From positions 310,001-374,000 of the forward strand of contig NZ_JAIGNK010000002.1 of NCBI RefSeq assembly GCF_019711435.1: a DNA stretch of 64,000 nt, in the 5' to 3' direction. The notes beneath the pieces were generated by a model. The model was given only the letters and a program-made list of their open reading frames with translations. It was not told the origin of the DNA and searched no databases. Shown here in pieces: positions 1 to 8,295 of the stretch; position 1 is the stretch's first letter, and every line of letters begins with the position of its first letter. This DNA comes from Qipengyuania polymorpha. GTDB taxonomy: Bacteria; Pseudomonadota; Alphaproteobacteria; Sphingomonadales; Sphingomonadaceae. The translations under genes were made by a program, and so were the position numbers.

Positions 1-727
1 CTTCGAGGCTGTGAAAGCTGACCACGGCAAGGCGGCCCCCTTCACGCAACAGGTGTTCGGCTGCCGACAACCCTTGGGACAGTTCGTCGAGTTCGCCGTT
101 CACGTGAATTCTGATGGCCTGGAAGGTCCGCGTGGCGGGATCCTTCTTGTCATGTGGCTTATGGCCCAGTGCCTTGCGCACGACGCGGGCAAGTTCGCCG
201 GTCGTTGCCAGCGGACGCGCCGCCACGATGGCGCGCGCGACGCGGCGCGACTGGCGCTCCTCGCCATACTGGTAAATGACGTCGGCAATCGTGCTTTCCT
301 CGGCAGTGTTGAGGAAATCGGCCGCGCTCTCGCCGTCCTGGCTCATGCGCATGTCGAGCGGGCCGTCGGAGGAGAACGCGAAACCACGCTCCGCTTGGTC
401 GAGCTGCATCGACGAGACACCGATATCCATCACCACCCCGTCGACACGCTCCACACCGGCGGCGCGCATGACGTCCAGCATTTCCGAAAAGCGATGCGAG
501 TGAAGGATAAGGCGGGGCGGAGTACTCTCCGTCTCCCGCCAGTTGCGACCCGCTGCAATGGCATCGGGATCCCGGTCGAAAGCATGCACCGTCGCGCCGC
601 GTTCGAGCAGCGCGCGCGTATAACCGCCCGCACCGAAGGTCGCGTCGATAAGGACGTCACCCGGCTGCGGGTCGAGCGCTTCGACGACTTCGTCGAGCAG
701 GACAGGGATGTGCGGTGCGCCGGTCAT
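1..727 (-). CDS. rsmH: 16S rRNA (cytosine1402-N4)-methyltransferase RsmH, 3' part outside window
   Basis: RsmH (MraW) uses S-adenosylmethionine to methylate N4 of C1402 in the decoding centre of 16S rRNA. The 242 visible residues begin [18 protein letters not shown], the family's N-terminal signature. A SAM-binding loop [17 protein letters not shown] lies near residues 28-44 and the motif [17 protein letters not shown] near 100-116. The gene runs off the left edge, so the C-terminus is missing. Its ATG overlaps the mraZ stop in an ATGA junction, as expected for translational coupling at the head of the dcw cluster. Identification is firm; only the truncation limits it. Confidence 0.96.
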   Translation of the reverse strand, partial: MTGAPHIPVLLDEVVEALDPQPGDVLIDATFGAGGYTRALLERGATVHAFDRDPDAIAAGRNWRETESTPPRLILHSHRFSEMLDVMRAAGVERVDGVVMDIGVSSMQLDQAERGFAFSSDGPLDMRMSQDGESAADFLNTAEESTIADVIYQYGEERQSRRVARAIVAARPLATTGELARVVRKALGHKPHDKKDPATRTFQAIRIHVNGELDELSQGLSAAEHLLREGGRLAVVSFHSLE

Positions 728-1224
728 TTGCCCCCACCCTTGCCGGATTTGGCCTTGGCATCGGCCAGCAGGCTTTCGCAGGCCGCCTTGGCGCTAGCCC
801 AGTCGTCGCCCATTTCGGCGAGCTGGTCGGGGTTCCACAGCGTAAAGAAGCGGCCGCCGCCCTGAAAGTAGAGGCCATCCTCGATCTTGCCGAGGGCGCG
901 CAGGTGTTCGGGCATGACGAAGCGGCCGCTGTCGTCGAAGGGCATTTCGATGAAGCCGAAGAGCTGGCTGGCACGGGTATCGCGGTCGAAATCCTTGCCC
1001 ACGCGCACGGCGATTTCCTCTTCGCGATCGAGCTGGGCTTCCAGCTCTTCCTTGCGCGACAGGCCGAAGCCGACGAGGCAATTCCACGTGGGGTGCTTCA
1101 TGAGGCAAAGGATGCGGCCGTCGGAGCTTTCCTTTACGGCCTTGCGGAACAGCGGCGGAAGCACAAAGCGGCCCTTATCGCCCGCAGGCGAGTAAGCTTG
1201 TCCGCTGTACCCTCCGAATTGCAC
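724..1224 (-). CDS. mraZ: Transcriptional regulator MraZ
   Basis: MraZ is a ring-forming DNA-binding protein of the SpoVT/AbrB fold that regulates its own division and cell wall cluster. Two copies of the signature loop are visible: DKGRFVLPP at residues 16-24 and [13 protein letters not shown] at 97-109. I chose the GTG at 1224 (166 residues) because it places the first domain at the usual distance and has GGGGACAGG upstream. A GTG at 1251 is possible, and the longest open frame (to 1422) is too long for the family. The stop overlaps the rsmH start. The upstream DNA carries the repeat arrays expected of a MraZ operator. Confidence 0.92.
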   Translation of the reverse strand: MQFGGYSGQAYSPAGDKGRFVLPPLFRKAVKESSDGRILCLMKHPTWNCLVGFGLSRKEELEAQLDREEEIAVRVGKDFDRDTRASQLFGFIEMPFDDSGRFVMPEHLRALGKIEDGLYFQGGGRFFTLWNPDQLAEMGDDWASAKAACESLLADAKAKSGKGGGK

Positions 1225-1365
1225 TGCCCTGTCCCCAGTTGGCGTTTTCACCTCTTTCGCCGGACACACCTCCCCCGTCCGCAAAAGCGCGAGCTTTCGC
1301 GGCGCGCCCCACGTTGAGTGGTGCGCGCAAAGACACTGGCATGTCCGATGTCGTGATGATTTATC

Positions 1366-1411
1366 GCGGGAGACGCGGGGATGGAAGGGAAAATTGCGGG
1401 ATTTTACGGGA
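1366..1411. promoter_or_regulatory. Promoter-proximal GGGA repeat array, probable MraZ operator
   Basis: Five GGGA tetrads start at 1368, 1378, 1387, 1398 and 1408 on the plus strand, so they recur every 9-11 bp, about one helical turn. MraZ in other bacteria binds direct repeats of TGGG-type units with 10-bp spacing upstream of its own gene. The position, 144-187 bases before the mraZ GTG, fits an operator. The function is inferred from family knowledge; the periodicity is seen directly. Confidence 0.6.
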
Positions 1412-1516
1412 TTGACCTGCAAGCTGCTGATTTTTATCAGTATTTAATCTCGCAATCCTGTTGATATCCTTAACAGAGTGTAACGCTAGCCTACGGAAAA
1501 CCAACGGGAATCAGCG

Positions 1517-1582
1517 GAGGTCCCGCGCCATCCCCGGACGAGTCCCGCGTTTTCCCGTATCGAGTCCCGTGATTTCCCGTGT
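1517..1582. promoter_or_regulatory. Distal array of three 22-bp repeats with paired TCCCG boxes
   Basis: Six TCCC boxes start at 1521, 1531, 1543, 1553, 1565 and 1575, so the spacing alternates 10 and 12 bases. They form three tandem 22-bp units. Units two (1539-1560) and three (1561-1582) match at 19 of 22 positions. Read on the mraZ coding strand the boxes are CGGGA, opposite in orientation to the proximal array. An AT-rich stretch (about 1425-1480) that could hold the promoter lies between the arrays. Probable MraZ or dcw-cluster control region. Confidence 0.6.
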
Positions 1583-1583
1583 G

Positions 1584-2363
1584 CTAGCGCGCAGCAAGCG
1601 GAACGAGCGGGTCGAGCAGCTTCCAGAGCGCTGTCTTGCGCGCTTCAGGGACTTGCTCGTCACCTTCCCAATCGAGCAAAGCAGCATCGGCGTAGAGGTA
1701 GGCCTCGCCCTCGCCGTTCACGCATTGGGCGATAAGGCCGTCTTCCAGCGCCGTGCAGCGCCGCGATGGTTCGCCTGTGTCCCGGTCCTCGAAGCGGCCT
1801 GCCAAATTGACCGGAAAATCCACGCCCGACTGGCGCAGCACGCGGTCGCCTTGTGGCTGTTCCTCATCAAACAGGAGCTCGACGCCCAGACGTTGGAAGA
1901 TTGGCGAGAGAAGCACGACATCCTGCGGACGGCGACGGTCGCCGATGCCGAATTCCGAATGGCGCGTCAGCATGGGGTCGGCGAGGATCACTGCCCTCCC
2001 TCCATTCGCGAGATACTGGTCAAACGACACATTCTCCGACGGCGCGAGCGGGCGCGGCTGGGCGAGGAGCACGCGGTCCAGTCCTTCCAGCGCTTCGGGC
2101 TCGAGCGTGTCGAGCGGGACGATTTCGAACTTGGTTTCCAGTTCGGTGCGGACCCAGTCGGGCTCGGCCTCATTGTTCAGCATCTCGGTGATGTCACCCG
2201 CCTCACCCCAATAGATGGGGAGCGTGGTGAAGAGGCCGAGCTTGGGCTTGGCCACCTGCACTTCGGCAACCTCGGGCTGCTCGGGTTCCGTGCTGCCATT
2301 GCAGGCAGCGAGCAGGGCAAGCGATGCGGCGAGCAGCAGGCTATTGCTGGGGCGGAGGGGCAT
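1584..2363 (-). CDS. Predicted lipoprotein of unknown function, resembling the GldG/ABC-auxiliary domain
   Basis: The 259-residue product starts with a lipoprotein signal (LLLAASLALLAAC, acylated Cys near 21), so it should be anchored in an envelope membrane. The rest contains a Rossmann-like pattern (DRVLLAQP, then a loop and GGRAVILADP) reminiscent of the periplasmic domain of ABC-type auxiliary (GldG-like) proteins. This resemblance is by eye and weak. The start at 2363 was chosen over the longer frame to 2519 because it gives the lipobox. It overlaps the preceding gene (2341-2700) by 23 bases, which suggests one transcript. No ABC ATPase or permease lies nearby, so the function stays open. 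Confidence 0.75.
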   Translation of the reverse strand: MPLRPSNSLLLAASLALLAACNGSTEPEQPEVAEVQVAKPKLGLFTTLPIYWGEAGDITEMLNNEAEPDWVRTELETKFEIVPLDTLEPEALEGLDRVLLAQPRPLAPSENVSFDQYLANGGRAVILADPMLTRHSEFGIGDRRRPQDVVLLSPIFQRLGVELLFDEEQPQGDRVLRQSGVDFPVNLAGRFEDRDTGEPSRRCTALEDGLIAQCVNGEGEAYLYADAALLDWEGDEQVPEARKTALWKLLDPLVPLAAR

Positions 2364-2700
2364 CTTGCGGGCCCTGTTCGGGTACGACAGCGGGAGACTG
2401 GGTGGGCGCAGGCGCATTGGGCAGGTCGGGCACCACACCTGCATCGACCAGCGGGTCCTGCTGGGTGGGCGCAACCGTAGGCTCGGTCGTCGGGGCAGCT
2501 CCCGGCACGGATGCTGCATCCACCTCGCGCGTGCGATCCTGGATGAGGCTGGCGAGCCCCACGAGCAGCACCATCAGCACCACCCCGCCGATGCCGATTT
2601 GCAGGCGCTGCACCGATTGCGCGCGCGTGCCGGCGAGCGGGACATCCGAAGCCTCGCCAATGCGGGGCGCGCTGCGACTAAGGTCGAAGGAACGTGGCAT
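2341..2700 (-). CDS. Single-pass membrane protein with Pro/Thr/Gln-rich tail, unknown function
   Basis: The product is 119 residues. A charged N-terminal segment of about 30 residues is followed by one hydrophobic helix (IGIGGVVLMVLLVGLASLI, about 36-54). The remainder is low-complexity, rich in Pro, Thr, Ala and Gln, and ends PPPQQ. The topology suggests an inner-membrane anchor with a flexible periplasmic tail. It overlaps the start of the downstream lipoprotein gene and lies 32 bases after the cysteine synthase-like gene, so all three may be cotranscribed. I recognise no domain. The start at 2700 is preferred to 2736 because it avoids overlap with the upstream stop. Confidence 0.7.
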   Translation of the reverse strand: MPRSFDLSRSAPRIGEASDVPLAGTRAQSVQRLQIGIGGVVLMVLLVGLASLIQDRTREVDAASVPGAAPTTEPTVAPTQQDPLVDAGVVPDLPNAPAPTQSPAVVPEQGPQDAPPPQQ

Positions 2701-2732
2701 GCCGCGAAACTTGGGGCCTGCCGCGCCCTGCG

Positions 2733-3749
2733 TCAATCATTCTCGTCCAGCCAGTCGAACACCGGCAGGCCCTTCGAGCGCAGCCATTCTGCATTGTAGA
2801 GCGTCGAGAGATAGCGGAAACCCGTGTCGCAAAGGATGGTGACGACACGCGGGTTTTCGCGCCCCTCGGCCACCAGCTGCTTGCCCAGCTCGACCGCGCC
2901 AGCGACATTGATGCCGCTCGACAGGCCGAGGCACAGCCCTTCCTCGCGCAGCAGGCGGGCGACCCAGTTCAATCCTTCCTCGTCCGAAATGCGGAACTGC
3001 GTATCGATGGGCGCGCCTTCGAGATTGCCGGTGATGCGGCCCTGCCCGATGCCTTCGGCAACCGAAGATCCCTCGCCCTTCAGCTCGCCGTTGGCATAGT
3101 AATTGAACAGCGCAGCGCCATGCGGGTCGGTCAGCGCGATGACGACATTCTCGTCGAATTCCTTCAGGCCCATGCCGACACCGGCAATCGTGCCGCCGGT
3201 GCCCGCCGCGCAGGTGAAGCCGTCGATGCGGCCATCCATCTGCTGCCAGATTTCCTTGGCCGTGCCCTCGATATGCGCCTTGCGGTTGGCGGTATTGTCG
3301 AACTGGCCTGCCCAGATGGCGCCGTCAATTTCCTCGGCCATGCGGCGCGAGACGTGCTGGAAATGGTTGGGGTCGGCATATTTGGTCGGCGCGACCGTCA
3401 CCAGCTCCGCTCCCAGCGCGCGCAGCGTTTGCATTTTCTCGCGGCTCTGGTTGTCGGGCATCACGATGATGGTGCGATAGCCCAGCGCATTGGCGACCAG
3501 CGCGATGCCGATGCCGGTGTTGCCAGCCGTCCCTTCGACGACCGTGCCGCCCGGCTTCAATTCGCCGCGCGCTTCTGCATCACGGATGATGTAAAGCGCT
3601 GCGCGGTCCTTCACGGATGCGCCCGGATTGGCGAATTCGCACTTGCCGTAGATATCGCATCCGGCCTCCGCGCTCGGCCCTTCGAGACGGACGAGCGGGG
3701 TGTTGCCGATCAGGTCGAGCGTGTGCCCGGTAACGGTATGATGAGTCAT
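2733..3749 (-). CDS. cysK: Cysteine synthase-family PLP enzyme (O-acetylserine sulfhydrylase-like)
   Basis: This is a fold-type II PLP enzyme, expected to make L-cysteine from O-acetylserine and sulfide in the cytosol. The Schiff-base lysine is K47 in NPGASVKDRAA, the substrate loop GTAGNTG is at 73-79, and the phosphate-binding GTGGT is at 183-187. At 338 residues it is slightly longer than classic CysK (about 310-320). The ATG at 3749 follows family alignment; the frame stays open to 3863 without homologous sequence. A related activity such as CBS-like beta-replacement cannot be excluded. The gene is preceded by a large palindromic intergenic element. Confidence 0.88.
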   Translation of the reverse strand: MTHHTVTGHTLDLIGNTPLVRLEGPSAEAGCDIYGKCEFANPGASVKDRAALYIIRDAEARGELKPGGTVVEGTAGNTGIGIALVANALGYRTIIVMPDNQSREKMQTLRALGAELVTVAPTKYADPNHFQHVSRRMAEEIDGAIWAGQFDNTANRKAHIEGTAKEIWQQMDGRIDGFTCAAGTGGTIAGVGMGLKEFDENVVIALTDPHGAALFNYYANGELKGEGSSVAEGIGQGRITGNLEGAPIDTQFRISDEEGLNWVARLLREEGLCLGLSSGINVAGAVELGKQLVAEGRENPRVVTILCDTGFRYLSTLYNAEWLRSKGLPVFDWLDEND

Positions 3750-3830
3750 GCTGGCCGAGGTAGGCGCGAGAAATTCTTCGCGCAAACTACATGCTCTTTC
3801 ACTTAGGAAAGCGGAGTCTTTGCTGCGTTC

Positions 3831-3908
3831 GGTGCCGGCCCACTCCCCTACCCGGCCACCCACGGGACCATCCTTATTGGGTGGCCGGGTGGGGAGTGGG
3901 CTGGTGCC
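3831..3908. repeat. Long imperfect palindrome, REP-like element
   Basis: Arms at 3831-3862 and 3878-3908 pair over about 31 positions if G-U wobbles are allowed, with one bulged base and a 15-base loop. The core CCCGGCCACCCA/TGGGTGGCCGGG is perfect. No T-run follows, so it is not a classical intrinsic terminator. Its size, GC content and place between two genes resemble bacterial repetitive extragenic palindromes, but no second copy was seen in this window. Confidence 0.6.
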
Positions 3909-3912
3909 GCAA

Positions 3913-3934
3913 GGTCAGGACGGAGGTCCTGACC
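3913..3934. repeat. Perfect 9-bp hairpin with tetraloop
   Basis: GGTCAGGAC (3913-3921) and GTCCTGACC (3926-3934) are perfectly complementary around the loop GGAG. The hairpin sits five bases after the larger palindrome and 19 bases beyond the ferredoxin stop. It may be part of the same composite element or may help end the ferredoxin transcript. No T-tract is present on either side. Confidence 0.6.
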
Positions 3935-3952
3935 GCACCCACAGGGGCGCCA

Positions 3953-4270
3953 TCAATCTTCAGGGGCGATAGTAACCTTCAGCCCGTCGAGGTCGCCGGT
4001 GAAGGGAATCTGGCACGACAGGCGCGAGGTTTCGACGCGGTGGTCGGAAGATTCCAGCAGATCGTCCTCGTCCTCGCTCATGGCGGGCAGCTTGTCGGTG
4101 AACGCCGGGTCCACATGCACGTGGCAGGTGGCGCAAGAGCAGCAGCCGCCGCACAGCGCGAGCAGTTCGTCGAAGCCGTTGTCGCGAATGGCTTCCATCA
4201 CGGTCAGGCCGTCCTCAACAGCGATTTCGGAAGTTTCGCCTTCGCGGGTGGTGACGATCAGCTTGGGCAT
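3953..4270 (-). CDS. 2Fe-2S ferredoxin, adrenodoxin/FdxB type
   Basis: This is a 105-residue electron carrier of the vertebrate/putidaredoxin class. The cluster ligands are C40-x5-C46-x2-C49 in [11 protein letters not shown], with the fourth at C86 (RLSCQI). C43 and C44 lie within the loop as extra cysteines. Such ferredoxins donate electrons to P450s, Rieske oxygenases or Fe-S assembly; the neighbours do not tell which. Two adjacent ATGs occur (4273 and 4270); AGGA seven bases upstream favours 4270. The gene is divergent from the glycosylase gene with an 87-base gap that must hold both promoters. Confidence 0.92.
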   Translation of the reverse strand: MPKLIVTTREGETSEIAVEDGLTVMEAIRDNGFDELLALCGGCCSCATCHVHVDPAFTDKLPAMSEDEDDLLESSDHRVETSRLSCQIPFTGDLDGLKVTIAPED

Positions 4271-4357
4271 CATTGCATCCTGTATTGCCTTGCCCGCCGC
4301 GCGGGCCCTATGCGAGGCGCTGCTATTCAATGCGGCAAAGGAAGGCAAGCCAAAGCC

Positions 4358-4975
4358 ATGGGTCTCACCAATGCGCAGCTACGCGAGCACCTCGACGCGG
4401 TGGCGGCAGAGGACCCGGTGGTGGCCGGAGCCATTGCACGCGTCGGCTATCCCGAAGAACGCATCCGCCAGGTCGGCTACCGCACGCTGCTGCGCACCAT
4501 CGTCGGCCAGCAGGTCAGCGTTGCCGCGGCCGCATCGGTATGGCGTAAGCTGGAGGCGGAACTGGGTGAGGACATGCATGCCCATGAACTGCTCGCCCGC
4601 GACTTCGACACCTTGCGCGCATGCGGCTTGTCGCGCCAGAAACAGGGCTATGCCCGTAGCCTGTGCGAGCTGGTGGACGGTGGCGAACTCGACCTCGAGA
4701 ACCTGCCCGAGGACGACGAAGAAGCCATTGCCGAACTTACCCGCATCAAGGGCATCGGGCGCTGGTCAGCAGAAATCTATTTGCTCTTCGCCGAGGGCCG
4801 CCCCGACATCTGGCCCGCCGGCGACCTTGCGGTGCAAGCGGCATGCGGAAAGATGCTCGACCTCGCCGAGCGTCCGGGCGAGAAGGAAACACGCGCCTTG
4901 GCCGAAAAGTGGAGGCCCTATCGCGGGGCCATGGCCATCTTTACCTGGCATGCCTATGCCGACCCGGCATTGTAA
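4358..4975 (+). CDS. DNA-3-methyladenine glycosylase II-type (HhH-GPD superfamily)
   Basis: This base-excision repair enzyme would remove alkylated purines such as 3-methyladenine. The 205-residue product holds the helix-hairpin-helix motif [15 protein letters not shown] (about 130-144) followed by the Gly/Pro-Asp segment PAGDLAVQ, in which D156 is the expected catalytic aspartate. No C-terminal Fe-S cysteines are present, which argues against the MutY/Nth branches. It is shorter than E. coli AlkA (282) and lacks that protein's N-terminal domain, like the compact AlkA-like enzymes of many alphaproteobacteria. It is followed after 16 bases by an SDR gene on the same strand. Confidence 0.88.
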   Translation: MGLTNAQLREHLDAVAAEDPVVAGAIARVGYPEERIRQVGYRTLLRTIVGQQVSVAAAASVWRKLEAELGEDMHAHELLARDFDTLRACGLSRQKQGYARSLCELVDGGELDLENLPEDDEEAIAELTRIKGIGRWSAEIYLLFAEGRPDIWPAGDLAVQAACGKMLDLAERPGEKETRALAEKWRPYRGAMAIFTWHAYADPAL

Positions 4976-4991
4976 ACGGAAGAGGGAATAC

Positions 4992-5798
4992 ATGAGCACG
5001 CGCAAGGCAATCTTCGTCACCGGCGGCGCGTCGGGTATCGGCCGCGCCATCGCGCTCTATTTCGCCGGGCGCGGCTGGTTCGTCGGCATTGGCGATATCG
5101 ACGAAGCGGGCATGCGCGAAACGCTCTCGCTGATGGGCGAAGGAAACGGCTTCCAATACAAGTTCGACGTGCGCGAACGCGAGGAATGGGACGAGGCGCT
5201 TGCCGCCTTTGCTGAGGCCTCCGATGGCCGTATCGACGTTCTCGCCAACAATGCAGGGATCCCCTTGGGCGGCGCGCTGGAGGAGAACAGCGTCGCCGAA
5301 ATCGAACGCTGCCTCGACATCAATCTGAAAGGCGTGTTGTTCGGCGCGCAGGCTGCCTATCCGTGGCTCAAGCAGAGCGCCCCCGGCTCCTGCCTGCTCA
5401 ACACCGCCAGCGCGGCAGGCATCTACGGCACGCCCGGCGCGAGCGTTTATTCGGCGACCAAGTTCGGCGTGCGCGGCATCACCGAGAGCCTGGATGGCGA
5501 ATGGTGGGACGACGGGATCAAGGTCCGCTCGCTCTGCCCGAGCTTCATCGACACGCCGCTGCTCGACCACAACACCAATGCGCGCAGCAACGAAGGCATC
5601 CGGCAGCGGGTGAAGGATGCAGGTCTTGAAATCACGCCGGTCCTTGAGGTTGCGCAGGCAGCGTGGGATGCCGTGCATGGCGACAAGCTGCACACGACGG
5701 TCGGCAAGACCGCCAAGAGCCTCGCCTTCGGCGCGCGCTGGCTGCCCGGAAAAGTCCGCAAACAAACCCGCGCCTCGGCCCGTCCGCTCGGCAAATAA
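4992..5798 (+). CDS. SDR-family oxidoreductase
   Basis: This is a classical short-chain dehydrogenase/reductase of 268 residues. The cofactor loop TGGASGIG is at 10-17, the NNAG motif at 87-90, and the catalytic S140-Y153-K157 set is complete. An aspartate after beta-2 (GDIDE, about 34-38) suggests a preference for NAD. Substrate cannot be deduced. A basic, Arg/Lys-rich tail (about 250-268) ends the protein. The ATG at 4992 follows GAGGG. It lies between a DNA repair gene and an esterase, so the neighbours give no pathway clue. Confidence 0.88.
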   Translation: MSTRKAIFVTGGASGIGRAIALYFAGRGWFVGIGDIDEAGMRETLSLMGEGNGFQYKFDVREREEWDEALAAFAEASDGRIDVLANNAGIPLGGALEENSVAEIERCLDINLKGVLFGAQAAYPWLKQSAPGSCLLNTASAAGIYGTPGASVYSATKFGVRGITESLDGEWWDDGIKVRSLCPSFIDTPLLDHNTNARSNEGIRQRVKDAGLEITPVLEVAQAAWDAVHGDKLHTTVGKTAKSLAFGARWLPGKVRKQTRASARPLGK

Positions 5799-5808
5799 GG
5801 AAAACACG

Positions 5809-6858
5809 ATGAAGACCCTGTTCGGCGCCGCCGCAGCGCTCGCGCTCGCCCTGCCCGCACCTGCATCGGCCCAGCCGCAAGGCGGCGAGCCCGTGGCTAT
5901 CGGCACGACCTACACCATCCCTTCCAAGGTCTTCCAAGGCGAGCGGCGGGTGACCGTGCGGCTGCCCGCAGGCTATGCCGAGCAGCCCGACAAGCGCTTC
6001 CCTGTGGTCTATCTCATCGACGGCGGGCCCGAGCAGGACTTCCCGCACATCGCCGGCATCGCGCAGAGCGGCGACATCAACTGGAGCATCGAACGCTTCA
6101 TCCTCGTCGGCATCGAGACGGTGAACCGCCGCGCCGAAATCACTCCTCCCGTCAGCGCGGCCAAGTTGGAAAGCTACACTCGCGTCTTTCGCGCAGCACC
6201 AGGCGGCGCGGGTAATTTCCGTAGCTTCATCGCTGGCGACGTGAAGCCCTGGGTCGAGGCCAATTTCCGCACCAGCGGGCAGGATGCGGTGATGGGAGAA
6301 TCGCTTGCCGCGCTCTTCGTGCTCGACAGCCTCTTCGCGCAGCCCGAACTGTTCGACGACTGGATCGCCGTTTCGCCCTCGCTCTGGTACGACGACATGG
6401 CGCTCGCCCGCAAAAGCGCCGAATGGCTCGCGGCGATGCCCGCTACCGAGGAGCGCCTTTACCTGACGGTCGCCAACGAGGGCTATCGCCACGAGGAGGG
6501 CATGGAGCGGCTGGTCGACGCGCTACGCAACATCACGCCCCAAGGCTGGAAATGGGCCTATGTCCCGCTGGCCGACAGCGAAACGCACGGCACTATCTAC
6601 CACACCGCCGCGCTCGACGCGCTGCGCCTGTTCTACGGCACGCCGACCCGCGAATATCGCCCCGACAGCGAAATGCTGGGCCGCCCGTCGCCGCCCGAGA
6701 CGGCGGAAGAACTGGCGCTGCTGGAAGAAGAATGCACGCCGGACAACACTCTGGAACTGACGCCCGAAGCCGCAGTCATGGGCCGCGACCGGCTGTTCTA
6801 CCGCTGCCTGAACCTCGACCTCGGACCGAGGGCGCGTGAGGGCAATTGGGACGACTAG
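5809..6858 (+). CDS. Exported esterase of the Fes/EsteraseD alpha/beta-hydrolase family
   Basis: A signal peptide (MKTLFGAAAALALALPAPASA) sends the 349-residue product to the periplasm. The core matches putative esterases related to enterochelin esterase and IroE: RFPVVYLIDGG (about 63-73), nucleophile S165 in MGESLAALF, and a late histidine H260 in SETHGT. The nucleophile elbow has Ala where the usual motif has Gly (G-x-S-x-G becomes G-E-S-L-A), which is tolerated in this family. The C-terminal 80 residues extend beyond the hydrolase core. The gene is 10 bases behind the SDR gene, and its stop overlaps the stop of the convergent gene in a shared CTAG. Confidence 0.8.
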   Translation: MKTLFGAAAALALALPAPASAQPQGGEPVAIGTTYTIPSKVFQGERRVTVRLPAGYAEQPDKRFPVVYLIDGGPEQDFPHIAGIAQSGDINWSIERFILVGIETVNRRAEITPPVSAAKLESYTRVFRAAPGGAGNFRSFIAGDVKPWVEANFRTSGQDAVMGESLAALFVLDSLFAQPELFDDWIAVSPSLWYDDMALARKSAEWLAAMPATEERLYLTVANEGYRHEEGMERLVDALRNITPQGWKWAYVPLADSETHGTIYHTAALDALRLFYGTPTREYRPDSEMLGRPSPPETAEELALLEEECTPDNTLELTPEAAVMGRDRLFYRCLNLDLGPRAREGNWDD

Positions 6859-7937
6859 TTTTCCACGAAGTCGCGGACCCGTTCACCTTCTTCGGACAGG
6901 TACGGCTCCAGATCGGACCAGCTTAGCGCGATGGGCGCAGTACAAGCGAACATGGCGTGCGGCATGGAAGGGATGAAGCGCAGCCCCTCTGCGACCAGAG
7001 AGATGGTCCAAGAACCGCCCCACCCGATGGCCTCGCGGCATTCGTCGTCCTGCTCCGGGTCGTATTCCCGCTGGAGCAGGTCTCGCAATACGTCCTGAAG
7101 CTCGAAGCCGCCATACTCGCCCGGTGTGAACGCTGCGCGATTTAGCCATGCCTCTTGCGGCGTGATCTCGACGCCCGAAGCGCGGTCGAACACACGGTAG
7201 GACCAGCTGTAGGCCGGATGTGCACCCGCGCAAAAATAGGCTTGAGTATCCTCGACCGAGAGCCAGCGGGCATTTGCAAATATCGGTTCTGCGGTAATGC
7301 TGACCGAGCCGTCGTTACCGAATGAAGAGACACTATCCATCGAGCACTGGATGTAGAGATCGTCAGAGCGTCCCGTCGGCCTTTGCTTTCCAAGCTCAAT
7401 CCCGATCGCCGCATCGCCCGGCTTGTCGGCATCGAACCTGAAGCCGTCAAACTGGTTGTCATCGAAATGTGCCGGCGGTTGCCAGATCACCTTCTCATAG
7501 GTCCAGCCGCCCAATTGTGCAGGCTCGGTTACGAAAACAGGTTCGAACAGGCGCGGCGCGAAAAACTCGCGGGACGAGCAGGCGTCTTCCCAGCCCTCCT
7601 CACTCGCGGTCCATTCACGCTGTTCCAGGCGGATGGGAAGCGAACGCTTTCCGTCTGACCACTCGCCGGTCGCTCGGTCATCACCAGTTCGTGCGAGCGA
7701 CCAGGCGGGACCGCCAGTCATATGCCCCTCGGTCCACCGCGCGCCATCCTTCCCGTCCCTCAGCGGAATGGGGATGAGGTATTTATCGTAATAATAGGAT
7801 CCGCGACCGTTGGCGAAACATGCGGTTATCGCCGTGCGGCCCAGCGTTCCCGACCAGAGACCGTCAATGGCATCGTCGGACCGGGTGGATTTCTCGCCTC
7901 CACCCGCAAGGGCGAGCGAGAGCGCCAGCAGGCTCAT
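6855..7937 (-). CDS. Hypothetical secreted or envelope protein, coupled to phhB
   Basis: The 360-residue product opens with a short hydrophobic stretch ([14 protein letters not shown]) that could be a signal peptide. It continues with a region typical of small exported proteins ([16 protein letters not shown]), followed by tryptophan- and aromatic-rich beta-type sequence containing scattered cysteines. I recognise no family. Its ATG overlaps the stop of the upstream pterin dehydratase gene in ATGA, so the two should be translated together. Its stop overlaps that of the convergent esterase gene. Base composition is slightly less GC-rich than its neighbours. Confidence 0.75.
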   Translation of the reverse strand: MSLLALSLALAGGGEKSTRSDDAIDGLWSGTLGRTAITACFANGRGSYYYDKYLIPIPLRDGKDGARWTEGHMTGGPAWSLARTGDDRATGEWSDGKRSLPIRLEQREWTASEEGWEDACSSREFFAPRLFEPVFVTEPAQLGGWTYEKVIWQPPAHFDDNQFDGFRFDADKPGDAAIGIELGKQRPTGRSDDLYIQCSMDSVSSFGNDGSVSITAEPIFANARWLSVEDTQAYFCAGAHPAYSWSYRVFDRASGVEITPQEAWLNRAAFTPGEYGGFELQDVLRDLLQREYDPEQDDECREAIGWGGSWTISLVAEGLRFIPSMPHAMFACTAPIALSWSDLEPYLSEEGERVRDFVEN

Positions 7938-8224
7938 ACCAGCTTGTCGATCTTCTTCGCCATGTTGACGTCGCGCAGTGAAAGGCCGCCTGCGTCATGC
8001 GTGGTCAGCGTAATCTCGACCTTGTTGTAGACGTTGAACCACTCGGGATGGTGGTCGCGCTTTTCGGCGATGATGGCGATGCGCGTCATGAAAGCGAAGG
8101 CTTCGGCGAAGTCGGCGAATTCGAACTTGCGCTCGATGGCCTTGCCGTCGCGGGCCAGCGACCATTCGGGCAGCGCGCGCAGCCAGGTGTCGCGTTCTTC
8201 TTCGGTCAGTTGCTCGACGGGCAT
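7934..8224 (-). CDS. phhB: Pterin-4a-carbinolamine dehydratase
   Basis: The enzyme dehydrates 4a-hydroxytetrahydropterin during recycling of the pterin cofactor of aromatic amino acid hydroxylases. The 96-residue length is typical. The family motif is complete: [18 protein letters not shown] at 54-71 with H58, H59 and P60, then H76-D77 in TTHDAGGLS. No phenylalanine hydroxylase gene lies nearby, so the protein may also serve molybdopterin or transcriptional-coactivator-like roles known for this family. It is translationally coupled to the unknown downstream gene and divergent from ccmA with a 71-base gap. Confidence 0.93.
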   Translation of the reverse strand: MPVEQLTEEERDTWLRALPEWSLARDGKAIERKFEFADFAEAFAFMTRIAIIAEKRDHHPEWFNVYNKVEITLTTHDAGGLSLRDVNMAKKIDKLV

Positions 8225-8295
8225 TTCTGCGAATCCTCTGTTGCGTGTCCGGCCCAGCTTGTGGGCCTGTCGCCTTTTGCCTATCGCTGCCTCCC

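Larger units (their letters stand above)
1225..1583. other. Intergenic control region upstream of mraZ
   Basis: These 359 bases separate mraZ from the stop of the next minus-strand gene. They hold the two repeat arrays described separately and a central AT-rich segment around 1425-1480. I see no convincing sigma-70 -35/-10 pair, no tRNA and no small gene. Its length is unusual in a window where most gaps are under 100 bases, which supports a regulatory role. Confidence 0.7.

Noticed and set aside
1224..1422. N-terminal extension of MraZ to 1422
   Set aside because: It would run through the repeat arrays and gives 232 residues, much longer than the family, with a non-homologous basic sequence.
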